Below are positions 1-7,352 of a DNA stretch of 64,000 nucleotides, piece by piece. The notes below the pieces were generated by a model. It was not told the DNA's origin, did not search any database, and saw only the letters and a program-made list of their open reading frames with translations. The DNA is taken from NCBI RefSeq assembly GCF_900107755.1, contig NZ_FNQR01000023.1, positions 1-64,000 on the forward strand. Direction: 5' to 3'. A program made the position numbers and the translations under genes. This stretch comes from Thalassobacillus cyri (GTDB lineage: Bacteria > Bacillota > Bacilli > Bacillales > Halobacillaceae). The number at the start of each line of letters is the position of its first letter. Within the stretch, counting starts at the first letter, position 1.

Positions 1-122
1 CCACGGAAAGCGAGTGATTTCACGGACCTCCAACCGCTCACCACCGTAACGGAAACGGTTTATCTCGAAACTGAGTCTTCAATAAAAGGGAGCTTTAACT
101 GTAAAATCAACAGTATTTTATA
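1..122 (+). repeat. Palindromic repeat family 1, copy A (cut by window edge)
   Basis: Right-hand part of the large intergenic repeat found seven more times here. It shows the GGAAAGCGAGTG block, then the tail CTCGAAACTGAGTCTTCAA and AAAGGGAGCTTTAACTG, followed by a T-rich end running into ACAACAGGG. The same tail occurs at 13745-13795 and 42833-42878 on this strand and inverted at 6425-6480. The copy stops just before, or supplies, the ribosome-binding site of the next gene. Confidence 0.8.
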
Positions 123-138
123 CAACAGGGGGAGTATG

Positions 139-522
139 ATGAAAAAAGTCCTTTTGACAGTGGTTTTATTCACTATTTTGCTGGCCGGTTGTACTTCTGA
201 GGAAGAGAAGCTTGTGGATGAGCTGAAGTCAAATGTAGAAGGCAAATATAATGTGGTTGCCTTTAAAGATGATATGCCATCAGAAGCGTTCCAGTCTCTT
301 ATTAATGAAACCTTTACCATTGAACAAGAAGAGGTATGGGAAGCTACCGTTAATTCGTTTGAAATTTTAGAAGAGATTCCAACTGAACCTTATGATTACG
401 GACAAGCATTGAATATCACTCAATTACCTGAATTTATTGTTTTTGACACCGAAGGGATAACCTATCGTACTAATGACATCAGAGCTCTGGAAGCATTTTT
501 CGTTAAGAATTTTAGTCACTGA
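139..522 (+). CDS. Small predicted lipoprotein, function unknown
   Basis: A 127-residue protein beginning with a lipoprotein signal peptide: a KK charged start, a hydrophobic run, and the lipobox LLAGC with the lipidated cysteine at residue 18. The mature part is acidic and soluble-looking, so it should be anchored outside the membrane. Two ATGs are possible (136 and 139); 139 is preferred because it sits better behind the AGGGGGAG ribosome-binding site. Near the C-terminus, LPEFIVFDTEG followed by a helix loosely resembles the end of a thioredoxin-like fold, but no CxxC motif is present; that resemblance is only inference. It stands alone, preceded by a repeat and closed by a terminator shared with the convergent gene. 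I do not recognise the family. Confidence 0.7.
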   Translation: MKKVLLTVVLFTILLAGCTSEEEKLVDELKSNVEGKYNVVAFKDDMPSEAFQSLINETFTIEQEEVWEATVNSFEILEEIPTEPYDYGQALNITQLPEFIVFDTEGITYRTNDIRALEAFFVKNFSH

Positions 523-555
523 AAACCGCTGAAGGCCATTTTGCTTTAGGAAAGA

Positions 556-587
556 AAAGCTCAGAGCTAAATACTCTGAGCTTTTTT
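556..587. terminator. Bidirectional terminator between lipoprotein gene and ytvI
   Basis: Perfect stem AGCTCAGAG / CTCTGAGCT with a 7-base loop, followed by six Ts on the plus strand and A-rich on the other side. It lies between two convergent genes and can end both. Confidence 0.85.
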
Positions 588-594
588 AATCATC

Positions 595-1653
595 TTAAAT
601 TTTATAGTTCCATCGGATGATTCCTGCTTCTTTAGCCGAATTAAAGGCGATTAGGATTAAAGGTCCTAAAATAAACCCCATGATCCCCATTAATTGCAAT
701 CCGAGGAACATTGCAATCAAAGTTGCCAGCGGAGAAAGCCCGATATGGCGTCCCATCACTTTCGGCTCGACGGTACGGCGAATAGCAAGTAGAAGGATCG
801 CTAAAATTGCCAATTTTGTTCCTGACACGACATCACCCGCCAGGTACATATATAACGACCATGGAGCTAAAATGACGATAGATCCAATGATAGGGATGAA
901 ATCGATCGCCCAAATGATCAGTGACATGATTACCGCAACTTCAGGTGATATAAACAGCAAACCGATCAAGGTTACAATAAAAATGATGATACTTACCAGG
1001 AATTGCGCTTTTAAAAATCCGAATACCACATAAGACAAACGTGCATTCATGAACTTCACTTTTTCCGAAGTTTCTTCCGTCATATGCTCGTATGCGTTCT
1101 CTTTCAATCGTGGCATTTCCAGCATAAACAGGAAAAGCGCGATCAAATAAACTAAAAAACTGACTAGATATTCCGGGATTTTTGCAAACACTTTCGTAAT
1201 GTTTTCGATCGTTAAATTATTCGTAATCGTTTCGCTCAGGTTCTTCACGTTACTTTGCATTCCTGCTGTTATCTCTGAAACAAATTCATCGGGAAGATCC
1301 TGGGCATATCGATCGATGCTTTCTTCCCAATCCTGCACGATCAGATTTACTTCTTTTACGTAAGTAGGAGCATTTTCCGTCAAGTGAGCCACTTGTGTAA
1401 CGGTTTTTGTAATGATGAATGTTCCTAATATGCTGATCAGCAGCAAAAAAAGTAAAAAGGTTATGATAACGGAAAGTTTTCGTTTCATCCGAAATCGAAA
1501 TTGCATCATACGAATGGCTGGGTTAAGAAACAGTGCTGTTACGAAAGCTGCGATCAAAGGAACGGAAACGGGCAGCAGAAAATAGGCCGCGATAACAAAT
1601 AGTACAGTTATAATAATCAAAATCCATTGTCGTTTTGTAAGGTAGCGGAACAA
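595..1653 (-). CDS. ytvI: YtvI-like sporulation integral membrane protein (AI-2E transporter superfamily)
   Basis: A 352-residue polytopic membrane protein of the PerM/AI-2E-exporter superfamily. Two hydrophobic segments lie near the N-terminus (about residues 8-45) and one around 60-85, then comes the long soluble central domain typical of the superfamily (about 90-160), then further membrane spans. The C-terminal part with GRHIGLSPLATLIAMFLG, GFILGPL and the ending AGIIRWNYK is what I associate with the sporulation protein YtvI. Function is not established; family members are proposed exporters or permeases. In B. subtilis ytvI lies elsewhere, so its place beside ylbA is a local difference. 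The start appears to be TTG, 13 bases behind an AAAGGAG, which is rather far. It converges on the lipoprotein gene and shares its terminator. Confidence 0.75.
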   Translation of the reverse strand: MFRYLTKRQWILIIITVLFVIAAYFLLPVSVPLIAAFVTALFLNPAIRMMQFRFRMKRKLSVIITFLLFLLLISILGTFIITKTVTQVAHLTENAPTYVKEVNLIVQDWEESIDRYAQDLPDEFVSEITAGMQSNVKNLSETITNNLTIENITKVFAKIPEYLVSFLVYLIALFLFMLEMPRLKENAYEHMTEETSEKVKFMNARLSYVVFGFLKAQFLVSIIIFIVTLIGLLFISPEVAVIMSLIIWAIDFIPIIGSIVILAPWSLYMYLAGDVVSGTKLAILAILLLAIRRTVEPKVMGRHIGLSPLATLIAMFLGLQLMGIMGFILGPLILIAFNSAKEAGIIRWNYKI

Positions 1654-1746
1654 TTTAGTTATGTATCTCCTTTCCTAATAACACCTATACTTCAAAATAT
1701 AGCAAAATAGAGGCATTTTGAACAGTCATGCAGGTTAGAATGTAAT

Positions 1747-1777
1747 AAAAAACCGCAACCTATCAACTAGGATGCGG
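1747..1777 (-). terminator. Terminator of ylbA
   Basis: On the minus strand, CCGCATCCTA and TAGGTTGCGG pair around a 5-base loop and are followed by TTTTTT, directly after the ylbA stop codon. Confidence 0.8.
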
Positions 1778-1790
1778 CAGCGGCAGAGGT

Positions 1791-2162
1791 TCAGACTACT
1801 TCTTGATGCTTTTTGATGTCTTCTGCAGCTTTTGCGACTAATTTATTGGCACGATCGATCAGGTCTTGCGAGAAACCTTCCTGCTCGCCATATTCCACTC
1901 CATGTGGATAATAATGACGTCCTAGAAGCGGAGGAAGCATTTTGAATACGCCTGTCCCTGAATCAACTTCCCCTTCGATCGCATACCCTTGGATACGTAC
2001 ATAATAAGTAATGTTCTTTTCAGGTGAGCCGATTTTGTAATCGTAAGTAACACGCTCATAGTCCCATTGACCTCCGCGGATGAATCCCGCTTTGTTCAAT
2101 ATATGATGGAGCGGCTTTTGTTTGATGACTAATCCTTCAATCCCTGTAGCTTCCAGTTTCAT
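1791..2162 (-). CDS. ylbA: YlbA, YugN-like family protein
   Basis: A 123-residue soluble protein matching the YugN-like family in length and in the pattern of aromatic and glycine residues (GGQWDYERVTYDYKI, YYVRIQGYAIEG, LGRHYYPHGVEY). Its biochemical role is unknown. Position next to ylbB and ylbC reproduces the B. subtilis ylbA-B-C order, which supports the name. The start at 2162 is chosen because GAGGTG sits just upstream on the minus strand; a longer reading frame from 2204 lacks such a site. It is transcribed divergently from ylbB. Confidence 0.75.
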   Translation of the reverse strand: MKLEATGIEGLVIKQKPLHHILNKAGFIRGGQWDYERVTYDYKIGSPEKNITYYVRIQGYAIEGEVDSGTGVFKMLPPLLGRHYYPHGVEYGEQEGFSQDLIDRANKLVAKAAEDIKKHQEVV

Positions 2163-2346
2163 TTCAAACACCTCGCAAAAATTGTATGTAGTTAAGCTTA
2201 TCATAGTATGAAATCAAGCATGATGCAATTTATTATACTATAAATCCTCACCTGTTGCATGCAAACTTTCTTCCTTTTTGGATAAACTACCTGTTGAATG
2301 GGCAGGATTATCTGTCTCTTTTAAGTATAAAGGAGGGTACACAATA

Positions 2347-2775
2347 ATGAAAACAGTACGTGAGGTCATGACTGGAGAGGTTTCTGCTTGTACAACGGAT
2401 GATCATTTATTCGATGCCGCTACTATGATGAAGGAAAGAAATGTTGGTGCGGTGCCGGTATGCGGAAGCAACCAGGAATTGCTCGGGATGGTGACAGACC
2501 GTGATTTGGTTATCCGTGGATACGCCAATAAAAAGCCTGGTTCTACGCCGCTCCAGGAGGTAATGAGTGACAAGCTCTATCATGTAGCTCCTGATGCAAC
2601 TTTGCAGGAAGCTAGTAATGTGATGGCTGAACATCAGGTTCGTCGTCTTCCAGTCGTCGAACAAGGCAAGCTTATTGGAATCCTGTCACTGGGAGATCTA
2701 TCTTTAGAAGATATGTCTGATGAAGCGGCAGGAAGAGCTCTGGGAGAAATATCTGAACGCCCGGAATTGCACTAG
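2347..2775 (+). CDS. ylbB: YlbB, two-CBS-domain protein
   Basis: A 142-residue protein made of two CBS domains. The first covers about residues 1-65 (VREVMTGEVSAC to GMVTDRDLVIRGYA), the second about 70-130 (LQEVMSDKLYHV to GILSLGDLSLEDM). Paired CBS domains bind adenine nucleotides and usually act as sensors; stand-alone proteins like this one have no assigned partner. The start at 2347 follows AAAGGAGGG with good spacing; an in-frame upstream ATG would add 23 residues without a binding site. A terminator follows, so it is probably a single-gene unit. The order ylbA-B-C is as in B. subtilis. Confidence 0.85.
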   Translation: MKTVREVMTGEVSACTTDDHLFDAATMMKERNVGAVPVCGSNQELLGMVTDRDLVIRGYANKKPGSTPLQEVMSDKLYHVAPDATLQEASNVMAEHQVRRLPVVEQGKLIGILSLGDLSLEDMSDEAAGRALGEISERPELH

Positions 2776-2785
2776 TCTAAGTAAA

Positions 2786-2820
2786 AACGGTTCTGCTATG
2801 GCAGGATCGTTTTTTCTTTT
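2786..2820 (+). terminator. Terminator of ylbB
   Basis: AACGGTTCTGC pairs with GCAGGATCGTT (with G-U pairs) around a 4-base loop, followed by a long T run. Confidence 0.8.
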
Positions 2821-2957
2821 TTTATTCCACCTGTCGCTTAAAGCCCCTTAAGCTCGTATGACATAGTCATAAATAGTTGCGGCTTAGACTATACTGATGA
2901 TAAAAATAGAGTAGCATCAACTAGAAACAGCACGAGATTAAATAAGGGAGAGAAGCC

Positions 2958-4043
2958 ATGAACTTCATTCGCTTCATTGTACTGATTATGCTGGCTGCTG
3001 GTATCTACCTGGTAGTAACGGGGGATTTCGCTGACGAAACGTTGGAGGAAGGCCTGGAAAAAGGTAAGGATGCAGCCGAAAAACTAGCAGAAATATTTGA
3101 ACAGGAAGAACCAGAGGAACCTTCCTCTGAAGATATGTCCAAAGAAGAAAGCTTATCTTTGGAAGGGGATATGTATAAATGGATCGGCAAGGATAAACAA
3201 GCACTCCTGGACACTTATGGTGAGCCACAGCGAAAAGATCCCAGTGCCTATGGCTACACGTGGTGGGTATATAATACGGATCCTGAAAAGTACCTTCAAT
3301 TCGGGATAGAAGACGGGAAAATATCTACCTGGTTTTTAACTGGTGCTGACGCTGCCGCGGAACCGCTTACCATTGGGGATGATTATCAAACGGTAAAATC
3401 ACAGCATGATTTTACGAAAGAGGTTACGTATAAAAAGGGTATTGAACAATATACATTCATCTTATCAGAGGACGACCTTGCATCGAGACCTTTGGTTCAA
3501 TTGAGTGACAGCGTCTATGCCCAGTTGTATTTTGATACATTTACCGATCAGCTTTCCTCTATCAGGGTGATGAATTATGAAGTGCTGTTAAAACAACAGC
3601 CTTATCAGGTTTCTTATCGCGGAAAGCTGCCGAAGTCTGTAGTTATAGAAGAAGAGTGGGAAGCGATCGAGACGGCGAGAGAAAAACAGATATTTGATAT
3701 CACCAACCGCTACAGAATCCGTTTCGGTAAAGAGCGGCTGGAATGGTATCAACCAGTTGCCGAGGTAGCCTTCAAACATAGTAAAGATATGCGTGAAAAT
3801 AATTATTTTTCCCATTATACACCAGAAGGCATTGGCCTCCAGGAACGGCTGAAAGCAGATGGTGTCACCTATTCAAGTGCAGGTGAAAATATCGCGGCTC
3901 AATACCCGGATGCTGCTGCAGCCATGGAAGGTTGGCTCAATAGTGAAGGACACAGAGAGGCATTGCTGCATGATCGCTATTCCCACCTTGGTGTAGGGGT
4001 GTATAAGGATTATTACACGCAGAATTTCCTAGTCCCTCGATGA
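2958..4043 (+). CDS. ylbC: YlbC, membrane-anchored CAP (SCP-like) domain protein
   Basis: A 361-residue protein. Residues about 5-20 form a single hydrophobic signal anchor, so the bulk should be extracytoplasmic. An acidic linker (about 22-65) leads to the CAP-associated N-terminal domain (WIGKDKQALLDTYGEP and following, about 70-210). The CAP domain proper occupies about 235-355, with the family features HSKDMRENNYFSH, AGENIA, the GHRE-type helix and GVGVY followed by the TQNF strand. CAP proteins of this type are linked to spore or cell-wall functions in bacilli, but the activity is unknown. Ribosome-binding site AAGGGAGAG precedes the ATG. The last 15 bases overlap the 3' end of a convergent small gene. 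Confidence 0.85.
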   Translation: MNFIRFIVLIMLAAGIYLVVTGDFADETLEEGLEKGKDAAEKLAEIFEQEEPEEPSSEDMSKEESLSLEGDMYKWIGKDKQALLDTYGEPQRKDPSAYGYTWWVYNTDPEKYLQFGIEDGKISTWFLTGADAAAEPLTIGDDYQTVKSQHDFTKEVTYKKGIEQYTFILSEDDLASRPLVQLSDSVYAQLYFDTFTDQLSSIRVMNYEVLLKQQPYQVSYRGKLPKSVVIEEEWEAIETAREKQIFDITNRYRIRFGKERLEWYQPVAEVAFKHSKDMRENNYFSHYTPEGIGLQERLKADGVTYSSAGENIAAQYPDAAAAMEGWLNSEGHREALLHDRYSHLGVGVYKDYYTQNFLVPR

Positions 4044-4397
4044 TCCTTCGAGAATGCTGGAAAAATAAAAAATCGAGCGATGCCATTCACCGGAAAGCCG
4101 TGCAAACTGACCGGTCTCGAACTTCGCTTGCTCATGACTTGGGCAGGCGGGTTCTTTTTTTATTGCTTTTATCCTGCCTCTTTTACTGTCCACCCAAAGT
4201 TCAGTAACGGACAGGTAGAGATCCTGATAGTATTTTTCTTGATAGGCAGCTGTACGTACTATCGTTCCTTCCAGCACGGCTGCTTCATTGGTCTTTCCCA
4301 TATCAATCCATTCATTATAATAGCTTTCACGCTCTTTTTTTGTACGACGGTAAAAATAAAAAATCAGGATAGGGATGACGATCGATGCGATAAACAT
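4029..4397 (-). CDS. Small single-span membrane protein, function unknown
   Basis: A 122-residue protein with one N-terminal membrane segment (about residues 1-15, IASIVIPILIFYFY) followed by RRTKKER, suggesting an N-out orientation with the rest in the cytoplasm. No family recognised. The start at 4397 follows a perfect AAGGAGG on the minus strand; the longer open frame to 4496 has no comparable site and would run into the ylbD start region. It lies antisense in the ylbC-ylbD gap and overlaps the ylbC stop by 15 bases, so transcripts converge. The good ribosome-binding site and sensible membrane topology are the main reasons for accepting it. Confidence 0.6.
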   Translation of the reverse strand: MFIASIVIPILIFYFYRRTKKERESYYNEWIDMGKTNEAAVLEGTIVRTAAYQEKYYQDLYLSVTELWVDSKRGRIKAIKKEPACPSHEQAKFETGQFARLSGEWHRSIFYFSSILEGSSRD

Positions 4398-4482
4398 CAG
4401 ATTCCTCCTTGCTTTAGGAACAAATTCACAACCCTGGCATAGGCTATTACCGGGGAATACTTGAAGTAAAGGGGTGCAGCAT

Positions 4483-4875
4483 ATGGATAGAAACAAGCTT
4501 CATCCAAGTGTTGAACAGTTCCGTAACTTTGTCAATGACCATCCGAAATTGAAAAGCGAGTTGCGTAATGACAGAAAGAAGCTTCAGGAGTATTATGAAA
4601 AATGGCTTCTACTAGGAGAAGACGATCCGATTTTTGATGATTATCGAACTGCTGATGGTGAAGGTGAAACAAAGAATAAAAGTAGTGATAAAAAAGAATG
4701 GATGAACCAATTTGTCCAAATGGTCGATCAAGTCAACTGGGATAATATCAATGGCCATATTCATCACCTGAACGGTGCACTTGGAAACTTACAGACACTG
4801 GTGAAGCAATTCCAGGAAATGAAAAGCTCTTCTAAAGGCAATCATTCCAATAATTTTCCGTTTTTAAAGGACTGA
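4483..4875 (+). CDS. ylbD: YlbD, putative spore coat protein
   Basis: A 130-residue, highly charged soluble protein. The opening HPSVEQFRNFVNDHPKL and the WLLLGEDDP segment match the YlbD family, annotated as putative coat proteins in bacilli; I know of no biochemical function. Start ATG 4483 is chosen over GTG 4474 because the AAAGGGGTG ribosome-binding site overlaps the latter. It is followed 7 bases later by ylbE, and ylbF comes next, giving the ylbD-E-F order of B. subtilis. Confidence 0.8.
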   Translation: MDRNKLHPSVEQFRNFVNDHPKLKSELRNDRKKLQEYYEKWLLLGEDDPIFDDYRTADGEGETKNKSSDKKEWMNQFVQMVDQVNWDNINGHIHHLNGALGNLQTLVKQFQEMKSSSKGNHSNNFPFLKD

Positions 4876-4882
4876 GGTACCC

Positions 4883-5119
4883 ATGCAACCTGAGAATTAT
4901 CAATTTTTAAAAGCTAATGAAGAGCGGCTGGCTTTCATCCGGCTCAACCCGGAATGGTATCGGAAACTTGCCCGTGAACCCGGTCATCAAGTACAGTTCG
5001 ATAAAGAAATGAAACATTTCTTTGGAAAAACGCCGATCCAACGTGTGGAAAAGGTCGGAAACCAGCTGCAGATGGTAAATATGCTGATTCAAATGGCCAA
5101 GGTGATGAAAGAAGAATAA
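4883..5119 (+). CDS. ylbE: YlbE-like protein
   Basis: A 78-residue soluble protein with the YlbE-like family pattern: the N-terminal ANEERLAFIRLNPEWYRKL block and a conserved basic middle leading to a helical end. Role unknown. It is very probably co-transcribed with ylbD (7-base gap, GAGGTACCC before the ATG) and possibly ylbF. The order is as in B. subtilis. Confidence 0.8.
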   Translation: MQPENYQFLKANEERLAFIRLNPEWYRKLAREPGHQVQFDKEMKHFFGKTPIQRVEKVGNQLQMVNMLIQMAKVMKEE

Positions 5120-5177
5120 CCATCGTGCATTTCTTTATCTTTCCACATTTGTTATGATAAAGGTGGAGGTGAAACAA

Positions 5178-5615
5178 ATGCTGGCCACGATAGAAATTGT
5201 CGATGTGTTGGATTCATCCGAACATATCGGGCAAATGATATTGCAATCGGATGTCATGGATGCGTATCAAACTGCTAAAAAGCAGTTGGAAGAAGATGAC
5301 GAGGCACAACGCCTGATCCGTGATTTCCAAAAAATCAAAGATCAATACGAAGATGTGCAGCGGTTTGGTCGTTACCATCCTGACTATAATCGGATAATGA
5401 AAGAGGTTCGTACCGTTAAACGGGAAATGGACATGAATGAAAAGGTTGCCTCCTTCAAACTAAGAGAGCGGGATCTTCAAAAACTCCTTGATGAAGTGAG
5501 TCAACATGTGGCCTTCAGTGTTTCCGAGAATATCAAAGTACCTCGTGATGGCATGGCCCTGACGGACAGCGGCTGTGGCTGCGGTACTGGCGGCGGTTGT
5601 GGGTGCGCTTCCTGA
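5178..5615 (+). CDS. ylbF: YlbF (RicF), subunit of the RicAFT/Y-complex
   Basis: A 145-residue helical protein of the YlbF/YmcA (Com_YlbF) family. In B. subtilis YlbF forms a complex with YmcA and YaaT that binds iron-sulfur clusters, helps RNase Y mature certain mRNAs, and is needed for sporulation, competence and biofilm formation. The C-terminus ends in the cysteine- and glycine-rich stretch CGCGTGGGCGC (four cysteines), consistent with cluster binding. The N-terminal and middle helices match the family (VMDAYQTAKKQLEEDDEAQ). Start 5178 follows AAAGGTGGAGGTG; the frame extends upstream to 5154 without a site. ylmC-type partners are not nearby; ymcA and yaaT lie outside the window. Confidence 0.88.
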   Translation: MLATIEIVDVLDSSEHIGQMILQSDVMDAYQTAKKQLEEDDEAQRLIRDFQKIKDQYEDVQRFGRYHPDYNRIMKEVRTVKREMDMNEKVASFKLRERDLQKLLDEVSQHVAFSVSENIKVPRDGMALTDSGCGCGTGGGCGCAS

Positions 5616-5616
5616 T

Positions 5617-5946
5617 TCACAAAGGATCGGTGAACCTTATACAATCATCACATAGATTGCCGCAACAGAACATTTTACGCTGAGGGACCAAAAAACGGAC
5701 CCTATACACATAGAGCGCTTGACTTTTGCGAACGTAACTCATCGCAAGGGTCAGGCGTTTTCCTTTCATGGCAGATGCTGCTGCCCGTTTCAAAAGGTCT
5801 TCGACTTCGATACGGGACGTCTCTTCCACAGGCTTTATATATACAAATGGGAGACCGGTATAGGTCTTTACTATAAACTTCTCAATGATGTCTGCCTGTT
5901 CCATAAATGCGATGAATTTCTCCCATGCGCGTTCATGATCCGTCAT
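5617..5946 (-). CDS. Small conserved-looking protein with C-terminal cysteines, unknown
   Basis: A 109-residue soluble protein on the strand opposite the ylb genes, ending one base from the convergent ylbF stop. No family recognised with confidence. The C-terminal part has FCCGNLCDDCIRF, four cysteines within about ten residues that could bind a metal, while the middle is helical and basic (LLKRAAASAMKGKRLTL). Start 5946 is supported by GAGGAGGG directly upstream on the minus strand, whereas the frame extends a little further to 5970. Its neighbour YlbF also has a cysteine-rich tail, but any link is speculation. Confidence 0.6.
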   Translation of the reverse strand: MTDHERAWEKFIAFMEQADIIEKFIVKTYTGLPFVYIKPVEETSRIEVEDLLKRAAASAMKGKRLTLAMSYVRKSQALYVYRVRFLVPQRKMFCCGNLCDDCIRFTDPL

Positions 5947-6094
5947 ACCGTCCCTCCTCTGGAAAGCCACTTTTATTCTATCCTATCTTTCTGTTCAGAC
6001 ATTTTCAATGGACAGCTGATATTTAGAACAATTGCCTGAAAATTATAATTCTGATACACTTGCTGTAAATGCCTATAAAAGCGAGGAAGCAAAT

Positions 6095-6370
6095 ATGAAC
6101 GTGCAACGACAAGGTATGGTCATTTATTTTCAGCACATGAAAAATTTAAGACAAATAAAAAAGCATGGACATTTAATCTATGCATCCAAAAAAAGCAAGT
6201 ATGCGATCCTTTATGTAGATAAGGAGCGTCATGAGGAAACGATGGAAAAACTCGAGCGTTTCCCATTCGTCTCGAAAGTCGTCCCTTCCTATAAACCAGA
6301 AGTCAAAACAGATTACGAAAATGCAAAACCGGATAAAGCAAAGCAATATGACTATAAAATGGGGATATAA
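6095..6370 (+). CDS. ylbG: YlbG family protein
   Basis: A 91-residue soluble protein matching the YlbG family (DUF2129): VQRQGMVIYFQHMKNLRQI, then the HLIYASKKSKYAILYVD strand region and the conserved VSKVVPSYKPEVKTDY. Function unknown. Start 6095 follows GCGAGGAAG; the reading frame open from 6032 has no ribosome-binding site. A strong terminator follows immediately. The gene order ylbF-(insert)-ylbG-(insert)-rsmD is that of B. subtilis except for the small antisense gene. Confidence 0.85.
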   Translation: MNVQRQGMVIYFQHMKNLRQIKKHGHLIYASKKSKYAILYVDKERHEETMEKLERFPFVSKVVPSYKPEVKTDYENAKPDKAKQYDYKMGI

Positions 6371-6405
6371 AAAAGCCAGTCCAAAGACGGACTGGCTTTT
6401 TTTAT
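6371..6405 (+). terminator. Terminator of ylbG
   Basis: Perfect 11-bp stem AAAGCCAGTCC / GGACTGGCTTT with a 6-base loop and a T tract. The first base of repeat copy B lies within or just after the T tract. Confidence 0.9.
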
Positions 6406-6625
6406 TTTGGTCCTGTTAAAAATATCAGTATTGATTTTACAGTTAAGCTCCCTTTACATGAAGACTCAGCTTCGAGAGAAACTGTTTCCGTGATGGTGGT
6501 GAGTGTTTGGAGGTCCGGGAAATCACTCGCTTTCCATGGGCGTACGGTGAGCTTCCTCGGGCTAAAGCCCTGCGGGATCTTACCATGTACTATTTACCCA
6601 TAGGACTTTGAATAATCAACATCTG
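6405..6625 (-). repeat. Palindromic repeat family 1, copy B
   Basis: Reads on the minus strand. It starts at TTTTGGTCCTGTTAAAA, then carries the inverted tail (CAGTTAAGCTCCCTTTA, GAAGACTCAGCTTCGAGA), the TTTCC-GCTTTCC block and the hairpin core CGGTGAGCTTCCTCGGGCT ... GCGGGATCTTACC. Over about 150 bp its reverse complement is nearly identical to copy C. It lacks the left palindrome arm that C, E, F and G have. The 350 bases between ylbG and the next gene hold only this repeat and about 95 bases of unremarkable sequence. Confidence 0.85.
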
Positions 6626-6719
6626 CCTATATTTTAAAATTAGATTAACAACATGTCGCTTCTAAATGACCATTGGTGTTAAAGAGAGATCAGGCTTAGA
6701 TAAAAAGACGAATGGAGCA

Positions 6720-7109
6720 TTAGCTCATCGGTGGGATATAACGGTTCATTCGGAGAATACCGATCAGATGCTGGTAATATAAAGCTGTTTCATAAAATTC
6801 ATCAGATGGTTTTACGGTCAGTGGAATGATCGATTTTTCCAGGCGTTCTGCCAGAGCTTCAAACATTTCATAACGCTGGGTTTTCTTTTCTTCCGGATCC
6901 GGTACCCCTTCCCGGCATATATAAATCGGCTGAAATTTATCGATACCGGATGGTTCCAGGACAAGTGCCAGGGAAACAACTGGCTGCGCCTTTTTAATTG
7001 TCGCAAATGTCATCACATGTTTGACCCGTTCCGCCATATGATCACCGATATCAATCAACTCGTATAAATCAGATGTTCCTTCTCCCAATTCAATGAATTT
7101 CTGGTTCAT
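6720..7109 (-). CDS. Conserved hypothetical protein
   Basis: A 129-residue soluble protein (NQKFIELGEGTSDLYELI at the start, a middle rich in hydrophobic strands, LYYQHLIGILRMNRYIPP at the end). It resembles a small protein of unknown function found at this spot between ylbG and ylbH in other bacilli, from memory. Some database entries for that protein carry an enzyme name I would not trust. GAGGGGG precedes the start on the minus strand. It is divergent from the candidate small RNA and rsmD. Confidence 0.7.
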   Translation of the reverse strand: MNQKFIELGEGTSDLYELIDIGDHMAERVKHVMTFATIKKAQPVVSLALVLEPSGIDKFQPIYICREGVPDPEEKKTQRYEMFEALAERLEKSIIPLTVKPSDEFYETALYYQHLIGILRMNRYIPPMS

Positions 7110-7197
7110 CTATTTGCCCCCTCACTTTATGTATTGTACTTTCGCATTAACTTTAGCATGGAATAGCAAAGATGTGAACGTAAAGAAAATACCTTCC

Positions 7198-7318
7198 TGG
7201 ATAGAGGAGGGGGAAGGGATATAAAAATAGGGCTGTCCGGCTATTGCATGCAGACATCGCCATTCGGCATATATCCACAAACGCATAAGCGGACAGCCCG
7301 TCTTTTTGTTTCCGATTT
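7198..7318 (+). ncRNA. csfG: Candidate CsfG sporulation sRNA / ylbH-leader motif
   Basis: In B. subtilis the forespore small RNA CsfG and the Rfam ylbH-leader motif lie between ylbG and ylbH (rsmD); this segment is in the same place. Its 3' half is a hairpin with a perfect 10-bp base, GGGCTGTCCG / CGGACAGCCC, enclosing a roughly 55-base loop with further pairing, and ends in GTCTTTTTGTTT like an intrinsic terminator. Upstream, GAATA at 7161 and AAAGAAAATA starting 16 bases later resemble a sigma-F/sigma-G promoter, which would start a transcript near 7198 of about 120 nt. The overlapping open frame has no credible start. The identity rests on position and structure, not on alignment. Confidence 0.5.
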
Positions 7319-7352
7319 GGAGAAACAAAAAGCAAAGGGAGAGGAGAAACCG

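Noticed and set aside
617-1033. 138-codon plus-strand open frame inside ytvI
   Set aside because: Antisense shadow of a well-supported membrane protein gene; no ribosome-binding site and implausible composition.
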